A DNA stretch of 64,000 nt from Tribonema minus (lineage: Eukaryota > Sar > Xanthophyceae > Tribonematales > Tribonemataceae), in assembly GCA_017506865.1 (NCBI GenBank), contig JAFCMP010000047.1, positions 62,001-126,000 of the forward strand, read 5' to 3'. Both the position numbers and the translations under genes were made by a program. The notes beneath the pieces are model-generated. The model saw only the letters and a list, made by a program, of their open reading frames with translations, had not been told where the DNA came from and made no database searches. The stretch's first letter is position 1. Every line of letters starts with the position of its first letter. Positions 9,801 to 20,830 of this stretch are shown piece after piece.

Positions 9801-12774
9801 GTTCAACGCAGGGACCATCGTTTGACAGCACAGCACCACAATAGCCCCCCCTTTACCACGCACCTTTGCTTCCAGCTCCGATCGAAACCGCCTGCCCACC
9901 GCCGGGTCCTGGTTGTGCAGGTCACACCGGACCGCCAGTGTCACCTTCGCCGATGCCACCTGTGTGAGTGTCCGGATGGGGTATGCATGTATACAACAGG
10001 CATAGCGTATTGTCAGCCCCTCATGTGCACAATTGCATCATGGTTGAGTGGGTGCACTGCGCCGTTGCAGCGGTGGGTGGTGGAGGGTTTGAGTGGGCGC
10101 ATGTGATGATGCCATGTGGGGAAGGGGGGAGGGGGTGCGCGCAGCCGTTGTGCACGCATACCAGAAGCACCTGTCACGATGGATGTAGCTGTACGCCTGT
10201 CGCCGCCTTGCGGAGGCCGGGTGTCATGTATAGTCAAAGAGGTTGCTTACCTTTGTATGCATGTATGTTTGTCGTGTGTGTGCGAAGTAGCGGGGGTGTG
10301 CAGAGCATGCGTGTGCAGATTTCACCATGAGCACACCATCGCCAAGCACGCCAGCGGCTTTGAGTGCACGCACTGCCGTAACTGTGCAATGCACGAGTTC
10401 TACACACACACCACAGACACGTTGGAGTTGAAGTTGGACATGCTTGAGTGCGACCCGCTGGCGTACAATATGACAATGCACAAATTCAACACCGAATCAA
10501 CCAGACGCGCTTGAACTTGAAGTTGAACATGCAAGCTGATCCTGATCACCAAGACTCATGACTCACCTCCCGACTCCTAAAGGTTGCCTGCTGATTTTCA
10601 CATTACGTTACAGCCGCCGCGCAGCAGCTCACAGTGCCAGTCGCGACTGCACAACGACCATTTCAAATAAGTCCTAACCCTAACCCTAACCCTAATTTCA
10701 CCCCTAATTCTAACCCTAACCCTGACCCACCTTGAGCAGCTTCCGTCTCAGGTACACCGGCGCGCTTTGCACAAGGTCACTGTAGAAGATGAGACCCGCG
10801 TGTGCCGTCCCCGTGGCGGTGGTGGCGAATCCCGCCAGATGCCGCCGCTCCTGCCCCATCGTCTGCCAATAAACGAAAAATGCCACCATATTACCGTTAT
10901 GCTATCGATTTACATGCATCGCACACTCTTCTGATGCTGCGGCAGGGTCAAGAGTGCAGCACCAACATGAGTGCAGATTCAGGGAGGTGCGCGTGGAGTG
11001 AGCTTCAGAACAGAAACTTGCATGTGCATACACGTTTCTTGAGGTTTGCATTTGTGGAAGTGAGCATGAAAGCTCAAGTTACAACCTCCAACCTGCGAGC
11101 TGCTGCAAGCTGGCTGCAAGATTGTGCATGCATGGTGCAGCAACAGGCTGCGACACTGTGCAAACATGCATAGCTACATCTCTGCTCATATGACTCTGGC
11201 AGTTCTGTCATATATGCTGGCAGGATTACTCTTTGAGCCCTACACAAACCAATCAATGAGTCATTTGCCACATGACTGGCTACAAGCAGCTGCTCAGCAA
11301 TGCGTCGTTCAAAAAACTTCAACTGAATATGTTAACTTCAACAGGACAAAATCAAGTCTGCACTAACAGTTTGCAGTGGCGTTGACATGTCGTGTGACAG
11401 CCATTATCGGGCTGGCCGCTTGTGAAAGTCGATATGGGGTCTGCGGACGATGAGAGGCCTGCTTGCGCGTCACTGCTGACAATAAACCATGTTTATAGAT
11501 GAATGGCACAGCAGGCGTCACCAGCGCAGCATTGCGCAGACTCGCGTTTGAGTGCGCATTTACGAGCGGCGCAGTGTACACACGTCCTTGGAGACGCGCC
11601 TGATCGCACACAAGTGACACTGATCGCACGGTAGCGATACAGCAGTTGCGCCGCTGTCATTTCTTTAGTTCGACAGCAGATTGATGGTACACTGTACGAA
11701 AGCACGATGCTGACAGCGGAACCTCATGCTGTATGTACATTCTGGCTTGCGCGACCAAATGGTTATCCAATCAGGCCAGCGCAAATCGCCCCTAAGCTTG
11801 ATTGATGGCCAGCAACCGCACTCAGCCACTGCGACCCTAATTTCCTCAAAAACCTACATGGAGCAGGCAGTCCTCGAGTTCGTGCAATGGCTGCCATATT
11901 CAGCTCAGCTGCTGCTGCCTCGGAATGCATGGTCATTGAGCGTGCACACACGTACCTGCAAATTACACGCCGGAATATTGCTGAGCGCTGCTAGCCCCCC
12001 AGCCTGCCCCATCAGCTGCGCCGCAATCCTGCTCCCAATGATGGCGCACATATTCGGCGCGATCGCGCTCATCTTCCCCTCCACGAACGTCAGCAGCGTC
12101 GACTTTGCCTCCGCCAGCGCCGTGAATTCCGCGCATCCCTCTAGCACTCGCTTGAGCTCCGCCTCGCCGAGCGCCTTGCCCGGGGTCGTGGAGCCGGTGA
12201 CGCTGACCACCATGACGGATGTTTGCGGCAAGACGGTGTCCAGAGGCAGCCGCGTCATGTCCATCTCGTTCTTCATGAGCTGCACCGTGCGGATGTAGTC
12301 CCCGGGGTCTGTGACGATGGACTCCAGCTCTGGGAACTTAGGGGAGTAGGCGTCGACGACGAAGCGATGCACCTGCACTAGCTCGTCGTCTATGTCTGCG
12401 ATGAACTCGTTGGACTTGACGATAAGCTGATACTGAGGGTCCTGCTCCACTGAGCCCACGGCACCCTCGCCATTGGCGCTGGGTTTGCCGTCGTCGTCGG
12501 CGTGCTGCATGGACTCCAGCACAGCCTTCATGTGGTTCAGATACCTCTCGCTGCGGAGCACCTTGGCGACTGACGTTACCTCCCTGCTTTCAAGGGCCTT
12601 CAGGGCCTTCGCAGTCGCATCGTGATCCTCCGCTCTACCATCGTCCATCGCTGCATCGCTATCTTCCTCGCCGCCTGCAGCTCCGGCTGCTGCTGTGGGC
12701 TGCTCCTCCTGAGACTCCTCATCGCTGTCCAGCTCATCCAGATCTTGCAGGAAGCTGTCGGCAAGAGTTGACAT
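6881..12774 (-). CDS. PRPF31: U4/U6 snRNP splicing factor PRP31 (PRPF31)
   Basis: Six exons on the minus strand: 12774-11956, 10862-10731, 9959-9864, 9351-9157, 7598-7437 and 6988-6881. All junctions are phase 0, giving 503 aa, close to the human length (about 499). PRP31 binds the 15.5K-U4 snRNA complex and bridges U4/U6 to U5 in the nucleus. An acidic Ser/Glu-rich N-terminus is followed by the NOSIC/Nop core: FPELESIVTDPGDYIRTV, MVVSVTGSTTPG, APNMCAIIGSRIAAQLMGQAG, GLAALSNIPACNLQ. After that come the GLIFYSDLVQ block (human GYIYHSDVVQ), LEKWQEP, KRGGKRVRRLKEKF and the PRP31_C region ending in FTPVQGIELVNP and SGFMSAKPK. Start: first ATG, whose upstream in-frame codons do not resemble the family. 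The acceptor edge of exon 5 is triplicated and a MITE lies in intron 4. Upstream it is divergent from the DprA-like gene. Confidence 0.95.
7558..7857 (-). repeat. Three tandem copies of the PRP31 exon 5 acceptor edge
   Basis: A unit of about 100 bases is repeated at about 7558-7655, 7660-7755 and 7760-7857. It contains the intron end CTCAACAG and the first codons of exon 5 (GRDFGMLGKAG). The lowest copy (acceptor at 7599-7600) joins the exon body. The upstream copies are fossils in intron 4; the outermost has a changed acceptor region. Confidence 0.9.
8031..8845. mobile_element. Non-autonomous TIR element flanked by TA (Tc1/mariner-like MITE)
   Basis: The ends are inverted repeats of about 29 bases with two mismatches: CCGTAGGAAACGGATTATAA... 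on the left against CTGTAGGAAATGGATTATAA... read inward from the right. A TA dinucleotide lies just outside both ends (8029-8030 and 8846-8847), the target duplication typical of the Tc1/mariner group. Subterminal arms repeat blocks of poly-C plus TTTGTATAAGAC and GTTGCTAAGAC in inverted order. No transposase frame is present in about 815 bases. It sits in PRP31 intron 4 and contains one copy of the dispersed 80-base repeat. Confidence 0.78.
8235..8300 (-). repeat. Dispersed 80-base repeat family, copy 1
   Basis: Read on the minus strand: GAAACGAATTAAAAGGTCG, then TAGAGCTTTAGGTAACAAA, then GGATGGTTAGCCGCAAG. It shares these blocks with seven other copies in the window and lies inside the MITE at 8031-8845. 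Confidence 0.75.
10673..10729 (+). repeat. Interstitial telomere-type CCCTAA block
   Basis: Several CCCTAA units, some degenerate, lie directly beside the PRP31 exon 2 donor (minus-strand donor at 10730-10729). Similar short blocks occur in many other introns of the window. Confidence 0.85.
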
Positions 12775-13158
12775 GATGCTGCCGCTGCTGCTAGCAAACC
12801 GGTGTCTCAGCAACACAACTTCAACACCTATTTTCAGGAAGTTGTTCAAAGGGGCCTCAATCAAGGCAGTACCAGGCGAAGCTCGCTGGAGTTTGCGAGC
12901 CTATCGTGTTGGCAGCAGGCGCTGCATATCGGTCTGCACGCCCGAGCACAGGAGACCGAGACGGACACCTGTACATAGCTGCGGAGGCTGGATATTTGCG
13001 CAGGTGAGCCTGCAAGATCTGTAAACAGCATGTTGCTTTGCTGCTGCTTGAAACCCTTGCTCTGCCCGCAGACCAGTGCTGTTCATTCAACTTCTCTGCT
13101 CTCACTTGATCACTGGTCCCCATGATCCCTTGTTGCCTGCGGCGTTGTGCTGTACTCC
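12775..13158. promoter_or_regulatory. Divergent upstream region, PRP31 / DprA-like gene
   Basis: The two genes start in opposite directions about 385 bases apart (465 if the second ATG of the plus-strand gene is used). Both promoters and 5' UTRs must lie here. No clear TATA box was identified. Confidence 0.5.
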
Positions 13159-15352
13159 ATGAATTTCACGCCAATCCCTGTGTTGTGCTGTGCCTCAAGC
13201 AGGCGCTCCACCTACAGGCGTAGGAGTGGGGGCGGCTACATGGGACGCCAGTTGCGGGCGCGATGCTCACCACTTGCGGCCCTCGCGCAGGTGGCGCTTC
13301 TCCAGTGGCTGCTGGTCCTATGCCAAGGCTTCGCCTTGATATCCCCTAAGCTTCACCGCCCCGTGCACAGCCGATCGCCGGCCTGTCCCCAATCAGAATT
13401 TGCCAGGACTCTTCGGCCAGCGTTGCATATGGTGGGCAACACGCCAGAGCTGTCATCGCCGCAGCCGACCACCGTGAAAATACCCACCAAAGTGGCGGTT
13501 GTGGGGAGGCCCCAGATCCGCGTCGAGAAAGAGTACTCCATCGACACCATCCTTAAGGAGCTCGCCGAGATTCAGAGGCAGGGGCCCAAGAACTACTGCA
13601 TCCTGGGCACGCGGCACTGCTCTTTTTTGCACCAGCAGATCATAGAGCTGCTCGCCTATGCTCTGGTGCTCAGCGGCAACCACGTGTTCACTTCTGGGGC
13701 GGGGGGGACCAATGCGGCCACGATTCGGGGGGCGCTGCGGGCGGAGCGGCCGGATCTGCTTACGGTGGTGCTGCCGCAGAGCCTGGCGAAGCAGAGCGAT
13801 GAAAGCCAGGAGCTGCTGACTCAGGTGCGCACACGGTGTTTGGCATGAGTGCTGACAGTGCCCCGTTGTTGGTACAAGCAGCGCCGCGCGGACCTGCGTA
13901 ATCCGTGCTTTGGGACTGCCAGTATCAGTGTTTCTGCGTTTGATGCTGTGCTTCAGGCATTGGATTCCTGTTGTCAGTATCAGTGCTGCTCTCAGCGCTG
14001 CTGTGTGCGACACATGACCCACAACAGTCACAGAGGTAGCACGCTAAGGTTGAGGATTGCATGTGACTTGCCAACTTGTAATCTGGCAGGTTGCCATGCA
14101 CAATGTAGCCATCCGCAGCCTTCTCCACTGTGTGCTCACTGCCGTGCGTCGATGCATTTCCGTATGCTGGGGCGACCAACTGCACGATGGGTGACATACA
14201 TAACCCTAATGATCCTAACCCTCTCGCGCGCACTAACAATGAAAATCAGGTATGACGCTGCACACGTATACAAAGGCCGCCTGCAGTTGAGCACTGTCGC
14301 AGTAATACCTATCAGTAATATCTATCAGAGGTTCTACCAGTATATCAACTACCTAGTCAGTTTTAAAGTCACAGAAAAATGTGCGGCAGAAGTGCACAGT
14401 CTCTGAGCTGCGCTCAACAATAGTTGCCCTGTTGCGCACGGCTTCATCTAGCATGAACTTCAAGTGGGCAGTTGATTCACCTATTGAGTGCCCTTGCAGC
14501 GCACTACGGTCTGTATACAAGCTGGAATTTGCGTCTTCATGGAGCCCTGCGCAACTTCATCACTTGAACTTTCACTTCAACTTTTGGCATATCGGGGCGT
14601 GTCGTGCGGCGCAAAGAAACAGGTAATCGCTCGCTGTGCCACACAGCGACCGCTCCACTTTTCAATGTGGCCTCACGGCCTAGCAGCAGCAGCCTGTCAT
14701 TTGCTGACACCATCCGCTGGGTGTGCCGCTTGCTTGGTCACCAATCTGGTGTGGCCGCTGCCTGAGGCCACACGAGACCCGCACTGCACACACGTATGCG
14801 ACGTCGTGAATGCACTATACATCAAAACTTGGCCACAGGACATGCCTCTGCACCCGGCCTTGCGGCTGCTCGCTGTCCAACTGCACTCGAAACGACCTTG
14901 ATTACAACTAACGCTAACCCTTGTACCCCCAACCACTGCCCCTCTACCCGTCAAACCTGCCTGGCCCTGACTTCACACCGAGTCTCCAGTACCTCTCCTC
15001 ATTGCTCCACCCGCTTCCCCCCCCCCCCGCCCCCCTCAGGTGCAAAACGTGATCGACGCGTCCCTGACCTTAAACCTGTCTCAATCACCTCACCTCATTG
15101 CTCCACCCCTTAAACGCCCCCCCCCGCCCCCCTCAGGTTCAAAACGTGATCGACGCGCCGCAGAACGACCACCTCCCCCTGGACGTCGCCTCGCGGCTCT
15201 GCAACAGCGACCTGCTGTCGCGCGCGGACCAGCTCATCTGCTTTGCCTTCCACGACTCGCACACCATCATCGAGACGGCGCGCGAGGCGCGCGCGCTCGA
15301 CATGATCGTCACGGAGCTATTCCTAGACAGGGGCGGCCCTGTCGATGAGTAG
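13159..15352 (+). CDS. DprA/LOG-like Rossmann protein of cyanobacterial/plastid type, with targeting leader
   Basis: Two exons: 13159-13824 and 15137-15352, phase 0, 293 aa. The core has VEKEYSIDTILKELAEIQRQ, YCILGTRHCSFLHQQIIELL, the glycine-rich GNHVFTSGAGGTNAATIRGA with RAERPDLLTVVLPQSL, and CFAFHDSHTIIETAREAR. These match the conserved protein of cyanobacteria and plant plastids annotated as 'DNA recombination-mediator protein A-like', related to the DprA/LOG nucleotide-binding fold; the biochemical role is not established. The first 65 residues are non-conserved: a basic segment, a hydrophobic stretch (LAALAQVALLQWLLVLCQGFA) and a Ser/Pro/His/Arg-rich part, consistent with a plastid-targeting leader. 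The start could be 13159 or the ATG at 13240. The exon 2 acceptor edge is duplicated upstream at about 15000-15060. Confidence 0.85.
15000..15160 (+). repeat. Duplicated acceptor edge of DprA-like exon 2
   Basis: The stretch CATTGCTCCACCC, poly-C, CCTCAGGT-x-CAAAACGTGATCGACGCG occurs twice, ending near 15059 and 15157. The second copy joins the exon. The first keeps a complete poly-C tract and CAG acceptor but then runs into intron sequence. Confidence 0.9.
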
Positions 15353-16589
15353 CGCGCGCTGCTGTAACCCTAGGGCTAGGATTTTGGGGTGGCGTGAGCT
15401 GGGACTCGGAGCGGACGTGGCGTCACAGCTGAGGAGAGGAAAATGGGGGGGAGGGGGGGGGGGGGGGGGCTGTCGGAGACGCACTCAGGTGGGGGTGGTG
15501 CGTGCTCACGGGCTTCTGTAAGAGTGCGGCAGCAGGAGAGGGTGGCAGGGAGGGGGGGGGGGAAGAAGTGGGGGGAGGCGGAAAGGAGGGGGGCGGGGAG
15601 GGGGCAATGCAATGGGCACTCCTCCGCAAGCCAGCAGCATTGTGGCAGCGAGTCGGAAGTGCGGAGGCTGCCCCCTGTGCATGATGCCGGGAACGGCGTC
15701 TGTAAGCCGAGTGATTGCACTGTGAGGGGGAGAGGGGGGGGGGAAGTCACACGTACATCAGGTGGGTCACATGATGGGGGGTACCCATTCGTGGAGGGAG
15801 GGCGGATGGTTACAGAAGTTGGTGCTGCTTAGTTTAGTTGGGGAGAGGAGCGGGGGGAGGGGCGGGGGATGCATGCACACTGCATTTCCATGCAACAGTT
15901 TGTTGCAAGTTGAAGTCTTGGTGTGCCCGCTTGCGGTGGCAGAGTGCGGGCCAGTGTACATACGCAGCACTGGCGGCGCCTGGCAGGGTAAGGAGCGCTG
16001 TTGGTGTGACGGTTTGTGAGGGAAGGCCGTGCGCGGGCGCGCTAGCGCGGCCCTTGCGGACGGCATTTAGAATATTATTACACAGATGTTTGGAGGTGAT
16101 GCTTTGTGCGCTACGCCTTGTGTGCCATATGTGTGTTGCCATAGCCTAAGGTTGTCCTGGACAGATGGCATGGTATCTATGTCTAGCCGCCAACCTTATG
16201 CACTGCGTTGCCACCTTTTCAAGAGCTCTGCAAGCGTACATCAGGAGCATTGGATGTCTCAGTGCACATACATTGTCAAAGCATCAGGCCTGGATCCTAC
16301 TTGACAACACCTGTTGGGTGAAGCACTTCAAACATACGTTTCAGTCGTGGACTTCAATCAGAACAGTGCCACCCGTTGAAACTGGGTGCACGAGAAGCAG
16401 TGCGTTGGCACCAAGCGACAGTGCTCAGAACACAGGGGGAAGGTGCATGCTAGCGTGGCCCCTGTACTGCTGTGCAGCGGCAATGCACACCGTAGACCTT
16501 TGCCAGCACCATTCGAGTTTTTAAACATATGCGCATCAAGCAACACTTCATGAGCAACACACGCAAAGTGCGTGTCATATGTGAATGAT
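15353..16589. other. Convergent spacer with poly-G tracts
   Basis: About 1.2 kb between convergent 3' ends. The first 500 bases are strongly purine-skewed (long G and GGGA runs at 15443-15475 and 15550-15605). No supported gene; open frames on both strands follow the base skew. Confidence 0.55.
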
Positions 16590-19342
16590 TTATCCCCCTG
16601 GGAGCCCCTTTGTCCAGAGCATCAAATCGTCCACACCCTCACCTTCTAGTGCTAAGGTGGCTTCATAATGCGGCAAAGCCTGCTGCAACTCTTTAACCTG
16701 CCCTCGCTTCCTGACTTCGTCCGTGCTATGTGCAGAGAGATTTGCCGACATGCGATCATTCTGTGCACCGGTGCTGCGTTGAGGTTGTGAATGGGCATAC
16801 GGTAAAGGCATTTCCTGCGGCGCTTGATGCCCATCATGATCAGCAACTACTGCACTGTCAGCTGCGCCACTGCTGCTGTCGCCGCCGCCGCCGCCGCCGC
16901 TGCTGCTGCCTCCACTGCCCTCATGACCTATGCCCGCAGCGTCACTTGTAGTAGCTGTGAAGTTACCGGCGTCGCTGACACTACCGCCGCCGCCATCCCA
17001 GTTTCCAAAATACTTGAGCACGCGTTGCAATGCACTATCATCGATCTCCATGTCTGGAACAACAGCGCTCGCCGGTGCTGGCACCACACTCGCGGCCGCC
17101 GCTGCTGCTGCTGCTGCTGCCGCTGCCGGCGTTGCTGGCGTAACAGCAGATGGCACTGCCGACGCTGCCGCTCCCATTGCGGTAGGCGCACCGTCGCTGA
17201 AAGAGTGTGCACTTAACGCAGCTGGCCGTGCCTGCTTGCCTTCTGAGTCACTGACGCCGGCATCAGCAGCAGCAGCAGCAGCAGCAGTAGTGGTGACCGC
17301 ACCAGCGACTGCTGCTTCAGGCACAGCAGAAGCAGGTGACACCTGTGATGGCGTGCGCATGTACAGACTTCGCATGCGCCGAAGCTCCTCCAGACGGGGC
17401 TTCGCCGCCACCGCCACTGCTGCCGCCGCCTGCTGCTGCTGCTGCCGCTTGCGCCTCGGTCGACTGCTGACTGCAGCAGCGGCGGCAGCGGCGGCGGCTA
17501 GCGGCGGGCGCCGCTGCTGCTGCCGCGCAGCGCGCAGCACCACGGCCGCCTTTCGTGTGTCGTACTGGCCACCTACTGCGTCAGGGTCGCTGCCGCCGCC
17601 GTCAGCAGTGCTCATAGTCAAGCTGCCGTTGCTGCTGCTGCCGCCGCTGCCGCCGTGAGCGCTTGCCGCCAGACTCGAGATGGAACCCGCATTGACTCCC
17701 TCTGATGAGTTTGCAGCAGCCACCCCGCGATTGCGGTGAGCCAACAGCTTTAACTGAGCCTGCCTGTCGCCACCGCTGCCACCGCTCGTGCCGCCGCCGC
17801 CGTGGTGCTGCAGCTGCGGCGCCGACGCAGCGGAGTGGCGGCTGCTGCAGTCGCTTCTCGGCGAGCTAGAGCGCCGCAGCAGCGGCACTTCGTCCCTCGC
17901 AGACAGGCTGCCCACACGCGTCGGCCCCCCCAGGTGACGCGGCGGCAGCGACGCGCGCCGCCCGCCGCCACCGCCGCCGCGATTACTGCTGCTGTCAGCG
18001 GTGGCAGCGGCGGCGGCAGGGGAGCTTGGTGGGTCTGCAAAGGGTGCTAGCTGGCCCACCGGGCGCTGCCGCTTGCGCAGCTTGCGGGCTACGGCGGGGG
18101 CCAGGTCTTGCGGCGTGTGACTGCGTGCGCTGGCGCGGGGTGACGCTCCGGTCGCTCCCGCGTCCAGCAGCGGCTCCAGGATTCTGCGCGTGATTGCACA
18201 TGTATGGAACATCAACACACCTAGTGAAACTACAGCGCTGTATGGTTTTTGAGCAAGTTCAGTTTGAATGTCATGGCGTGGGATGACTCTCCAGTCGCTT
18301 CCGCGTCCAGCAGCGGCTCCAGAATTCTGCGCGTGGTTGCACATGTACGGAAAGTGAGTTCATGGTGAATCTGCGGTGTGGTTTACGAGCTTGTTCAGTG
18401 CGCTGGTCCAAGTGGGCTTGAAGTTTTGTCATGGCTGCACGATTTCAGACGCGGCAAGGCCCTAGGCATGTGTGGCAAAGTCGACCTGAAGTGGTAAACA
18501 ACCAGACGAACCTCTGAAGGTCCCTACCGCCCTGACCAGGTCCAGTCGTGAAAGCCAGCCCGGCATGTCCACAAAAGCGAAGCGCGTGCCTCTACAATCT
18601 TTCACCTGATGCAGCAGATGAAGTGCTCTATGGCCCCCAGGTGATCTTGATTGCAAGCGCACCGAAGTCGAGTGCTGCGTCAAGGATGCAACTTGACAAA
18701 GGTCGGCCTTTTCTGCGTCACAAGCAGAGGTTACGAGAGGCATACCTGTTCTAATCCTATCCCGGCCTTATAATATCCAACTTGTGGCATCTGCCACCAT
18801 GTCAAACTTTGACTGGTGTCCGATGACGCATCTTTCCAGCATCTGTGTATGTCGCCATGTTAAGCACATGAGCACTCTGCTAGGTGCAAATACCCCGCGG
18901 TGGTGCTTTCGCGATTGTAACTTCCAAGCTCCAGGCGCTTAGGAAAACCCAATGAACTGTTGATATATATATATTGTCATGAACCCCTTTCCAGCAAAAC
19001 ACAAGGAGGATGGGCGAACTGCTGGCGATCACATGATAATCTGATCTGCGATGCTCGACTGGTGCACCTGAAATTCTTTACATCCAAGCAAGCGCAGGTG
19101 TCTATTACGATTTATGCTGCACCATACCTCTGTATTTTGGCTGCCTCTGCCGTGGACAAGCTGCTAGCAAGCGCTTGCTGCAGGGATGCCCTGAACGCCT
19201 CCACATTTCCAGTAATGGCGCCGCCAGCTGCGATCAAGCTGCCATGCTGGCGCTCCGCCGCCTTCACACGCTGCGCCAGTTTGTACTCCTGCCATGGCCC
19301 GATGTATAGCATCCTGGTATAGTGGCGTGCCTGGGACACAGC
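16590..19342 (-). CDS. Low-complexity protein of unknown function
   Basis: At least two exons on the minus strand: 19342-19128 and 18183-16590. The junction is phase 2 and rebuilds an arginine (KIQ-R-ILEPLL), giving about 602 aa. The first exon codes an ordinary-looking segment (MLYIGPWQEYKLAQRVKAAE, then GGAITGNVEAFRASLQQ). The second starts with ILEPLLDAGATG and then becomes a long Ala/Ser/Gly/Gln/Arg-rich stretch with poly-Ala, poly-Gly and poly-Gln runs, ending in a less biased tail (EATLALEGEGVDDLMLWTKG). I do not recognise a family. The 5' end is uncertain: an in-frame TGA lies just upstream of the first exon, so either more exons exist further right or translation starts at the internal ATG of MLYIG near 19310. 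The long GC-rich repeat makes both strands open, but only this frame joins to a non-repetitive exon. Confidence 0.55.
18138..18352 (-). repeat. Duplicated acceptor edge of the low-complexity gene, exon 2
   Basis: About 70 bases covering ATGTGCAA-x-CACGCGCAG acceptor plus the start of the exon (ILEPLLDAGA) are present at 18138-18206 (used) and 18280-18352 (fossil, further up the intron). Confidence 0.88.
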
Positions 19343-20793
19343 CTGCCCCAATCTTCACTTTCACATTTTACGACGGTTACAGCAGTTGAAACTGTTGAAA
19401 AAAAAGACAAAAGGGAAATCAGTGAAGGGAGCGGGCGAGGGTGAGGGGCAGGCTGCTTTGTGGGTCACTGGTGATATCGATTAAGCCCTCTTTTCATGTG
19501 ATGACCACAACGATGTCATGATCACGCCTGACCAGCTGCCCTGAGCAGAGCGAACGAGGCTCTGAGAACACACACTTTCCAGGTCAACAGGTCATGCATC
19601 AAATGATGTGCAACACGTAGGCAATGCGCTCTCCAGTGACCTTTGAAATGGGTTGCTCAGTTATGGCCTGGCAACCCTTTGTGTGCACGTGCATCCACAA
19701 ATTATGGTTCACTCAATGATACTCCTGACAGACAACACGACCAGCATGGATGCACCACAAAAATACCGAAGATGCTGCAGGGCAGGCTTGCTCACAGCCA
19801 AAGCGGAGGAAAGCATTACCATGGTTGCAACAATGTTTTGAAAAGCACACACATAGTGTATCTATCGAAAAAAGAGTACAGCACGGAGGCTTCCCACGTG
19901 GTCCCCCACCGTAGTACTAGCTCCGCTCAAGGGTGCTTAACTTCAGCGATCGGACGAGAGCTGGTGCTGTCACCATGATATGGCCGTACCCGACGCAGTG
20001 ACTCATGCCAGCAATGTCAGGCAACATGGCTGCCCACAGCCACTAAGCCTTACCTTTTTTGTGCAGCAGCTCAGTACGTTGAGACGTCTAAAGCGGGACA
20101 CATCATGTCCCACATGCCGTACCCGAACGCAGGGTATTGTCACAGCAACCACACCTCTCCTGTGGTTCACAGAGGCAGTGTTGAGCATGGATATGAAGTG
20201 TACACTCCTGAGCAAGAATCAACAACATGTGCATTCCTTCAGTTAATAGCCTTCTTCATTCAAGCATACATGCTATCCTGGCCAACCGGCAGGCACACAA
20301 GTGATGCAGAACAATGACTGAACGGACTGCGTATTCATCTGTGCCTCTGTGTAATAATACGCCTTTCGTGACACCCCTACGCGCGCAGTTACGTCAACAG
20401 CAGGCTGCTGCTGCCTAGAATAGCAGCTTTGCACAGACAGCTTGTGCGTGCTCATGACCCACAAGACCTCTGGTGAGTAGCTGAGAACCACACGCGGCTG
20501 CTGAAGCAACCCATCTGTCCCTACATAGAAGCACAGATAGAACAGCTTGACCTCTCCACTCCCCGCTTCTCATTACACCCGGACCCCGCTGCCTTGCCAG
20601 GAACAGCGTGTCTGCCCTTCAATCAGGGCCGGCGACGCGCCAACCAGCACCACCGACAACGCCCCCGCGCGCATCGACCGCTTGTTCAACTGCCGTTCGC
20701 AACTTCAAACGCCGTCGACCGGGTCCAGCGCCCTGTGCATGTATTGCCGTCGCAACTTCAACTGCCGTCACAACTTCAAGCGCCGTCGCAGCT
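19343..20793. other. Spacer between the P5CS 3' end and the low-complexity gene
   Basis: No supported exon. It may hold upstream exons and the promoter of the low-complexity gene, and the P5CS 3' UTR, including a second copy of the P5CS terminal exon end at about 20705-20760. Confidence 0.4.
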
Positions 20794-20830
20794 TCAAATG
20801 CCATCGACCGGGTCCAGCGCCTTATGCGTG
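20705..20830 (-). repeat. Duplicated 3' end of the P5CS terminal exon
   Basis: GTCGACCGGGTCCAGCGCC with its surroundings occurs at about 20715-20745 as well as in the terminal exon (20803-20822, coding ALDPVDG). Between them are four short repeats of CTTCAA-x-(C/T)GCC(A/G)TC. Confidence 0.75.

Noticed and set aside
10673..10729. Chromosome end (true telomere)
   Set aside because: The CCCTAA blocks are short, degenerate, in both orientations and inside introns with genes on both sides.
15039..15059. First copy of QNVIDA as a real exon of the DprA-like gene
   Set aside because: The copy lacks the rest of the exon and falls into intron sequence; it is a duplicated acceptor edge.
16930..17658. 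Plus-strand open frame of about 240 codons
   Set aside because: It is the shadow of the poly-Ala/poly-Gln coding repeat on the minus strand; every frame is open in such sequence.
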